Origin: Fulvia fulva
Lineage: Eukaryota > Ascomycota > Dothideomycetes > Mycosphaerellales > Mycosphaerellaceae
Assembly: GCF_020509005.1 (NCBI RefSeq)
Contig: NC_063012.1
Span: forward strand, 868,001 to 932,000
Length of the DNA stretch: 64,000 bases
Direction: 5' to 3'
The position numbers and the translations under genes are program-made. The notes beneath the pieces were generated by a model, which was given only the letters and a program-made list of their open reading frames with translations, was not told the origin of the DNA and made no database searches. Of this stretch, positions 56,900-64,000 are shown in pieces. Numbering within the stretch: position 1 is the stretch's first letter; every line of letters begins with the position of its first letter.

Positions 56900-59800
56900 A
56901 GGGAGTTATACGACACGGAAAAGGCTTAAGTATTAACTATAGTATTTCGAACGAAGATTATTATTAACGGGCATCAAATATATACTATAATAGATTCCGG
57001 AGCGAGCGGGAATTTTACCTCCGAATTATTTGTTATAAGACACGGGCTAGCTACCCGTAGATAGAAAGAGGGTTATAAATTAATCGCGGTAGACGGATCA
57101 TCCTTACCTAGTATAGAGCGCGAGACGATACCGCTACCACTTGCTATCTAATAGCACTACGAGGAAATTATCTTAGATATTACTAATATAGCTAGTTATA
57201 ATATCGTACTTAGGATGCCTTAGTTAAGAAAGTACAACCTAGTAATCGACTAGAGAATAGGAGTACTTAGACTTAAGTAATACGATTACGTTATCGCGAT
57301 TAAACCTACGTAGCGGTAGCGTTTACTAGTAGATAAGGTAAGACAGCTAAACAGAATATAGCTTATACTAACTAGAAGGACAGAAGAACTACCTTCGACT
57401 AGGATAGATACCGACTTAGGATAGTTAGGTTACGAGATCACCGGAACGGATAGAAGTAACGTACTATCGAAAATGTCTACTTCGGAACTAGATATTCCTC
57501 TAGTATATTGTAGATAGTTACGACTATTTAGAGAAGAGGAAGGTAAGGACGCCTTACCTAAGTACGTACTATAGGATTATAAGATATATATTTAGCTAGG
57601 AAAAGAGCCTCTATAGGGACCCCTATACTAAATGTCCGAAAAAGAGCTCGAAACCTTACGAGAATAGCTAAAGGAGAAGCTAGCTAAAGGATAGATACGA
57701 CGATCTACCTTAACCGTAGGAACTCTATATATGTTCGTTCTAAAACTAAACGGGAAACTACGACTCGTATAAGACTACCGAAAGTTGAACGAGATTACGA
57801 TTAAGAACCGATACCCGCTACCTAATATCGAAGAAGTATAAGACAGATTAACCGGATTAGACTAGTATATAAAGATTGACCTACGAGATACCTTCTACGC
57901 TATATAGATAGTAGAAGAAGAGGAGTAGAAAACCGCTTTTAGAACACGATACGGACTTTACGAATTCTTAGTTATGCCTATAGGACTAACTAACGTACCC
58001 GTATCCTACTAGGACCTTATTAACAAAATACTTAGAGACCTACTCGACGTATACGTTATCGCTTATATAGACGACATACTAGTCTATACTAAGGATCCCT
58101 CTAGGAACACGTTAAGTAAGTCTAAGACGTCTTCGAACGACTTACGAAGTTAGGATTCAAGACGGTACTAGAGAAATACGAATTCTATAAGAAAGAAGTC
58201 AAGTTCTTAGGCTTTATTATATATACGATAGGAATCACGATTCATTCTACTAAGACATAGTCAATTAGGGAATAGCTAGAACTAAAGATAGTTAAGGAAG
58301 TATAATCGTTCCTTAGACTCGCTAACTATAACCGGAAATTTATTAAGGACTACTTAAAGATAGTAGTACCTATAACGACCCTTATACGAAAGGACGTTAT
58401 ATAGAAATAGGGAAAGGAGTAACATAAAGCGTTTACGAAACTTAAGGAACAATACGCTTTAGCCCCTACGCTTCGACTATTTGATAGTAGTAAGGAGGTC
58501 TATATCGAGACCGACGCGTCCGATATAGTAATAGGCGTATATCTTATATAGACATACGATAGGAAACGACACCTAGTAGCCTATTACTCCCGGAAAATGA
58601 CTATAGCGGAACAGAACTACGACATCTATAACAAGAGCTTCTCGCTATTATTACTACTATATAATATTAGAGAGTATACGTCGAGGGCCTACCGAAGTTA
58701 ACGATTCTTTTAGACTATAAGAATCTTACGTACTTTACGACGACGAAAGAACTTACCTAAAGACAAGCCCGCTAGTCGGAGCTACTAGGACAGTATAAGT
58801 TCGAGATTAAGTATACTCTAGGAATAGAGAATGGCCGCGTAGATACGTTAAGCCGAAGAAGCGACTATATAGAAGGAAAAGAACTAGTATAACATAAGAT
58901 ACTTAAACGAACCCCGACGGAAGTCTTAGTACTAATATAAGAGAGTTTAATAACATCGTACGAATCCTAAGCAATAAGGAACAATAGTTCCCTATATCGT
59001 AAGGAAAGTACTAAGTACTAAAGGACCGAGAAGAAGAATATATTCGATAATATCACGACGAACTAATCTACGGACATCCTAGAACTTCGAAGATAATTGA
59101 CCTAATATAACGTAGCTTCTCATTTCTATAGATAAGACAGAAGGTGTTACGCTATATTAAGTAATACGTATACTACTAACGAGAAGGCTACACGACACGC
59201 TAAATACGGTCACCTATAGTTTTAGGACACTACCGACGAAACTATAGGACGAAGTTATAATAGACTTTATTACGAAACTCCTACTATCCGAAGATTAGGT
59301 CACCGGACAAACATATAATATAATACTAGTTATAGTCGATAGACTTATAAAATACGTATACTTTATTCCTATATCGGAAACATATACTATAGAGTAGCTC
59401 GGATACCTCGTACTAGATAGATTGATCCGATACTACGGATTCCCGGAGACATTTATTACGGATAGAGACAAGCTCTTTATATCAAATTACTAGAAGACGC
59501 TTATAGAAACGATCGGAATTAAGCACAAGTAGTTAATAGTATACTATCTAGAGATAGATAGGCAAACGGAAAGAACGAACTAGACACTTAAACAATATCT
59601 ACGGCACTACATTAACTACGTATAAGACAACTAGGTTTCACTACTACTAGTAGCGTAGATCGTACTAAACAACTACAAATTAGAGACAACTTCTATAATA
59701 CCGTTCTTCGCAAACTTTAGAAAAGATCCTAACTTATTTAGAATACCTAGATCCTACCTATAAGCCGAAAGAGCTATCGTAATAACGGAGACTCTTGAGG

Positions 59801-60250
59801 AAGTCTATAAAGAGGCAACGAAGGCAATTATAGATATATAACAAAAATTGTCTTAATAACGGTAAGACATAAGGAAAATAGCACCTCTACTAAAAAAGGG
59901 GGATAAGGTCTATCTCCTTATAAAGAACTTCAAGATAAGGAGAAAGACTAAAAAACTAGATCACGTTAAGGTCGGACCATTTTTATCGACAAAGTTATAG
60001 GACTAGTTAACTACCGACTATAACTACTACCTAACGCCAAAATCTACCTAGTCTTCTATATCTCTAAGCTAGAACCCGTAGACGCTATAACACCTTACTA
60101 AGAGAACTTCTACTTTGAACCGGAAGTAGAAAACGAATTCGAAGTCGAAAAGATCCTAGATAAGAAGGGTTAGAGATACCTTATTAAGTAGAAAGGATAC
60201 GATAACTCGGAAAATACCTAGGAACTAAACCTAACCTACGAAACTATTAA
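56900..60250 (+). pseudogene. Gypsy-2 cassette 2: chromovirus-type protease-RT-RNase H-integrase-chromodomain
   Basis: Protease IDSGASGNFTSELF (about 56,990). RT: NGKLRLV-DYRKLNEITIKNRYPLPN (about 57,750), YIKIDLRDTFYAI, YEFLVMPIGLTN, AYIDDILVYTKD (about 58,055). RNase H: ETDASDIVIGVYL (about 58,510). Integrase: zinc-finger region at about 59,060-59,170, VIIDFITKLLLSEDQVTGQ (about 59,250), FITDRDKLF (about 59,450). Chromodomain: FEVEKILDKKG and KGYDNSENT (about 60,139-60,220). At least two indels as well as RIP stops occur, so it looks older or more damaged than cassette 1. Confidence 0.8.
60139..60240 (+). other. Chromodomain of gypsy-2 cassette 2
   Basis: Pattern FEVEKILDKK..RYLIK.KGYDNSENT.EL is that of chromoviral integrase tails, which steer insertion toward histone-marked chromatin. 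Both Trp positions are now TAG. Confidence 0.75.
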
Positions 60251-60864
60251 TAAAAAATACAAGAATTCGAGCACTAATACTTACCTATCTACTACCTTCG
60301 GACACGGCGTTCCTACCGGAGAGACTAGAGAAGTCAATCGCGTTATTAAGAAAATCAATCGAGGACTATACCGTAGGAGAGAGGCCGATAGTTATATCCG
60401 CCGTAGGATAATCAACATTCTTAATTTCGCTAGAAGCCTCTATCTCCGCCTCTAGACACTACGCCTTCTTACGCGCGCGCTCTTTAGCTTAGCGAAGTAT
60501 CGCCTTGTCCCGTATAAGTCGCGCTAGAACCTCTACGAGCTCCTCCTTATCCTTCTCGACCTTCTTTCGATACTCTTCTCGAGTCTTATTAAGAGACTCC
60601 TAGGAAAGGTTGACGCATTTCCGACCCCGACGAACGTACTCTAAGTAACGAAGACGAAAACTGCCCTCTATAGCAATATAAGAGAATCTGTTAAAAACAA
60701 TAATCGTACGCGAGATCTACTAGACAGCCGAGTTTATAGATTTCTTTCGCGAGCCGGAGACGATTCTTAGAAGAAGAAGACGACATCGTTACCTACCTAC
60801 GATAAGGGGACATTATATTATCTTATATAAGCTTTAGGACGAAGCTAGGCTAGAAGGGGGATAG

Positions 60865-61258
60865 TATTACGGTTCGGATAGAGCCACGACGACATATACG
60901 GCTATTAGCTAACGGGATTACGTACGCTATACAAGATCACTCGCTTACTAGTGACTTAGTAATTCGAGGTCACTCGCTTACTAGTGACTTAGTAATTCGA
61001 GATACTAAGGAACGAATCTCCTTTATATTTAGGAACGCTAAGAATCCCTTATAGCTTCGAGGCGTTTAACTTACTACTTAATATTACTGTTTAGAATACA
61101 CTATAACCTAACCTCTACCTTACTACTACTTAGTCTTTATAAGACAAGACAGCTACTACTTCGTTACTTTCCCTTACCTTCTATCGGCTACGAGACAAAA
61201 CCCGATTAAGCTTAGTCTTCTAATCTTATAATATTATTAGGTTATACTAAACCTAATA
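60865..61258 (+). repeat. 3' LTR of gypsy-2
   Basis: 394 bp, differing from the 5' LTR by roughly a dozen transitions. Carries the same tandem repeat at about 60,932-60,995. Confidence 0.88.
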
Positions 61259-61430
61259 ATTACCTTCTAGGCGTCCGTACGTAATACTTTACTAACGTAT
61301 ATATATATCCTTAGGGTATAGCCTATACCTCCCTCGATAGCTATATAGTACCGTAGGCCGGTATAGGTAGTAGGTCTTCGAGTATATAGGTTTATCTATA
61401 GCTCTTATATCGCTACGATATAATACCTTT
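61259..61430 (-). mobile_element. LINE-B segment 5: endonuclease N-terminus
   Basis: Minus-strand DIVAI-EL-INLYTRRPTTYTGLRYY and GGIGYTLRIYIYVSKVLRTDA continue the endonuclease of segment 4 across the gypsy-2 insertion (shared ATTAC). Nothing of LINE-B is seen beyond about 61,430, so it is 5'-truncated or cut by LINE-D. Confidence 0.7.
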
Positions 61431-62840
61431 AGTCGTCGAGTTCCTAGAGGAAGTAGAGTTAAAGCTTGTCCTTACTTTTATTAACGTTATACTATATAAT
61501 AGTAAGGTTAGCTTATATTAGTATTACGGACTAGCGCGGACTATCTTCTACGATACGGACCTAGAACTCGATACCGGCTATCTAGACTACCTAGCTATCC
61601 GTACGATATTCGACGTAATATATTTATAGGCGCTACTAGCCCTAGAACTACGGCCTTAGTAGAAGAGAGCGGACTAGAAGGAGATTAATAAGGTACTATA
61701 AGAACAAATAACGGCCCTCGTACCGCCGGTACCCCTTCGCCTAGAGGCGGAAATCGACGCGGCGGTAAGGAGCCTATAGTAGTATATAGTAGGAGTAATC
61801 CGGGATAAGATCCCTTATACCCGACCCTCGAAGTACGCGTCGCTAGCCTAGTCGTAGGAATATATAGACGTAGTCTATATAATAGTAGCGGCGCGGCGCC
61901 GGTAGAACGAGATAAAATAGGACGCTATATACGCCCGATACCGCCGACTAGATAACGAGAAGGGTAGGATTATTAGGCGCTAGAGTAATACTACGTAGCA
62001 TAACGCCGTCCGCGAAGTTATAGGAGACTAATATAAGGTCTAGAAGCTCGCTAGATAGGCGCGTACGAGGAAGCTAGAGACGCCGCTACTACTACTATAG
62101 TTCCTACCTATCCGTAATAGGTAACGGGTCCTCTAGGAAGCCTAGTAAGGTAGAGCCGACGCGCTAGTAGAGGCGTTCTTCCCTCCCCTAGTTACTACCC
62201 GACTCGACAATATCGAAGGCTTTATATACCTAACGGAGCTCGAGACTAGCTAAGAAGTAACGGAGGCGGAGGTACTAATAGTACTAAAAGCGGCGCTACT
62301 AGACAAAGCCCTAGGACTAGATAAGATCCCTAACCGTTTCCTTAAGTACTACCGCTAGACGCTCGCCCGTACCTCGCGGGGCTATTTATAGTATACCTCT
62401 AGTAGTTATACGTACCGACTCCCTTCCGGTACTCGAGTAAAGTCGTCCTCCGTAAGGAGGGTAAGGCTAGATACGACGTTAGGAAGGCCTACCGCCCGAT
62501 AGCCCTACTTAGTACGATCGGTAAGGCGCTAGAGCGTATCGTAGCCGATCGTATCTCTAAGCTAGCCGAGGAGTACTAGCTCCTCCTAGCCGAGTAGATA
62601 GGAGCCCGACTAGAGCGGTCTATAACGACCGCTCTAGAACTCGTTACGGAATAGGTTTATATAATCTAGGTTATACGCCGATAATAGGTCGCTACCCTAC
62701 TATCCCTCGATATCTCGGGGGCGTTCGATAAGGTTTCCTACGCCCGACTACTCTATAACCTCCGGGCGAAAGGTCTACCTAGCTAACTCGTCGCGTTCGT
62801 TAAGTCCTTCCTTAGTAACCGGTTATTACGGTTTACTACT
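61430..62840 (+). mobile_element. LINE-D, truncated LINE on the plus strand
   Basis: Starts inside the endonuclease (LARTIFYDTDLELDTGYLDYLAIRTIFD at about 61,530-61,620), then linker, then RT motifs LGLDKIPNRFLKYYR (about 62,310), AYRPIALLSTIGKALERIVADRI (about 62,490), LSLDISGAFDKVSYARLLYNLR (about 62,700). It breaks off after FVKSFLSNR near 62,820, before the catalytic FVDD. Confidence 0.8.
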
Positions 62841-64000
62841 ACCGTAACGTCGCGCCGCGGCTCTTCCCCGTATACTAGCGCCTTAGCGCTTCCCTATATA
62901 TCTCGCGCGCTTCGCGCTTCTCTTTCGTAGTCTTACCGAACAACGCTTATTTTACGGTAACCCTATACTATCGTCTTATAGATTACTACCCGTAATAGTT
63001 TGTTCGGTCCTATAAGCGGCCTATCTAGTTAGGCTAGTAGTTATAATTAAATTATACTAGTAAAGTACGCGTTAAGGTAGGTCAAGTTTACTATAGTTAC
63101 TAACCGTCGAGTCGCGCGTATAGGCGTACTAATAATAACTATAGTCGCGTAAATAAGCGTATTAGTTAAGTTAATAGATCACCTCTCTCCTTCGCGTAAA
63201 ACGCGCGCCTCCCTACTCTTATAGGGCCCTTATATACCTACTAAGAGAGTAGTCTTATCTACTACGTAATAGTATAATATAGCTATACCCGGTAGTACTA
63301 CTAACGGGGTGCTCTTACCTAAGCAACCTCTTTATCTAGATCTTAGTAAGTATAAGCGTTAGTCGCTCGTACGCGCTAAGCTTTTCCTAACCGTATCTAC
63401 TAAAACGTAGATACTCGATAACCTAGGTATCGATACCGCCCTAGGTGCCTTCCCTTCCGACGACGACTCGAACGTATTCGCCGCCGAATAATAAGAGATC
63501 GAGAAGGACCTACTACCTAAAGAATAGTAGTTTGCCTTAACCTCCGACCCTATTAACTTCGTATAATTCCTCGACGAAGAATAGATCTTAGAAGAAGGAG
63601 GAATTAAGGTATATAAGATTAGAGAGTCAAGAGATAATATATCTATATAAGATAGTAAAACTAATGATATACGCTAACCTAAGGAGTAGGCAATCGCCTT
63701 AGAGTATACTACTATTAAGAGCCTAGCCGAGTTCGCGACTCGTACTATAGTATACCCGGAGATTATGTTTCACCTCGGTCGCTAGATATAGTTAGACTTT
63801 ATTACACTTTTTAACTAGGTCGAGTCCCTAAAGAAGGCTAATAAGGTTATATAGCGTAAGTACGCCGATATAAAGAAGGAACGTAATATCGTATCCGAGA
63901 GTCTTAGTTAACTCGAAAAGAATAAGGATGTTAAGGGCCTCTTTATATTCTACTTTAATAAATACTAGAAGTATAAGAGTTAGATATAAGAACTTAAGGA
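62824..64000 (+). mobile_element. Probable start of another LTR element (leader and gag), partial
   Basis: At 62,824 TATTACGGTTT resembles the start of a gypsy LTR after RIP. About 450 bp of CG-rich, palindrome-bearing non-coding sequence follow, then from about 63,270 a long frame with RIP stops (LPKQPLYLDLSKYKR, LGAFPSDDDSNVFAAE, and a coiled-coil-like VESLKKANKVI-RKYADIKKERN), which looks like a gag. No second LTR is in the window, so the assignment is tentative. Confidence 0.45.

Larger units (their letters stand above)
51851..61258 (+). mobile_element. Gypsy-2, 9.4-kb Ty3/gypsy element with two polymerase cassettes
   Basis: Two 394-bp LTRs (51,851-52,244; 60,865-61,258), the same 5-bp TSD ATTAC on each side (51,846-51,850; 61,259-61,263) and a polypurine tract (AGAAGGGGGATAG) before the 3' LTR prove one insertion. 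Inside are two sets of genes. Cassette 1 (52,830-56,160): gag with a zinc knuckle, protease, RT, RNase H, no integrase. Cassette 2 (about 56,900-60,250): a second protease (IDSGASGNF), RT, RNase H, integrase and a chromodomain. Both are full of RIP stops. Either a chromovirus lost its LTRs inside this element, or the element is a recombinant. Confidence 0.85.
22080..64000. repeat. RIP-mutated transposon island
   Basis: Throughout this 42 kb, TpA dominates while CpA and TpG are scarce; CpG is common, so overall GC is not extremely low. In the old transposon frames the stops are almost all TAG or TAA where Gln (CAA/CAG) or Trp (TGG) would stand, the direct product of C-to-T change in CpA on either strand. 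This is the mark of repeat-induced point mutation. No frame of normal gene length survives. The copia elements (38.6-50.5 kb) keep more CpA/TpG than the LINE and gypsy elements. Confidence 0.92.

Noticed and set aside
22080..64000. CRISPR array, rRNA or tRNA genes inside the island
   Set aside because: The tandem units seen are LTR-internal or microsatellite repeats; no spacer array, rRNA core motif or cloverleaf was recognised.

Overview
This is nuclear DNA from a filamentous ascomycete (Pezizomycotina; a Dothideomycete is my best guess, from gene style only). Short GT-AG introns (47-88 bp) with CTAAC/CTGAC-like branch points, a Zn(II)2Cys6 regulator, UstYa/DUF3328-type genes and very heavy RIP (repeat-induced point mutation) all point there. 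The window has two parts with a sharp border near 22.0-22.3 kb.

Left part, 1-22,000, is gene-bearing with normal base composition. In order: a mucin-like single-pass membrane protein (365-1879, C-terminus probably frameshifted); a convergent Zn2Cys6 transcription factor (4472-2469, minus); about 1.6 kb with no supported gene; a patch of decayed accessory genes at 6.1-8.7 kb (prolyl 4-hydroxylase-like, glycosyltransferase-90-like, and two HxxHC-motif genes facing away from each other); then a housekeeping block: DNA ligase I (minus), divergent MIX23/Cid2 (plus), CNOT9/Caf40 (minus), Fpg/MutM-type DNA glycosylase (minus) and PNG1 with a Val at the catalytic Cys position (minus). A three-exon gene of unknown function (minus) is last before the repeats. 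Two DNA-maintenance genes (ligase, glycosylase) and an mRNA-decay subunit are neighbours, but nothing suggests an operon-like unit.

Right part, 22,080-64,000, is an island of nested transposons wrecked by RIP. CpA/TpG is scarce, TpA is everywhere, CpG is kept, and old reading frames are mostly broken by TAG/TAA in place of Gln or Trp codons. The nesting can be read from target-site duplications (TSDs): a Fot1/pogo DNA transposon (22,314-28,468) carries a 5.0-kb LINE (23,288-28,295). A second LINE on the minus strand begins with its tail at about 28,666 and is split by a Ty3/gypsy element (29,395-36,725), a short 5'-truncated LINE (37,762-38,325), a head-to-head pair of Ty1/copia elements with a gypsy fragment between them (38,623-50,505), and a 9.4-kb Ty3/gypsy element with two polymerase cassettes (51,851-61,258). 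Its last visible piece ends near 61,430. A plus-strand LINE and a probable LTR-element gag region fill the window to its end. No intact transposon protein remains, and I found no CRISPR, rRNA or tRNA gene.

The strongest leads are the copia inverted repeat whose arms share the same RIP-type mutations, the resolved nesting history, the two-polymerase gypsy element, the frameshift-decayed accessory patch, and the loss of the PNG1 catalytic cysteine.
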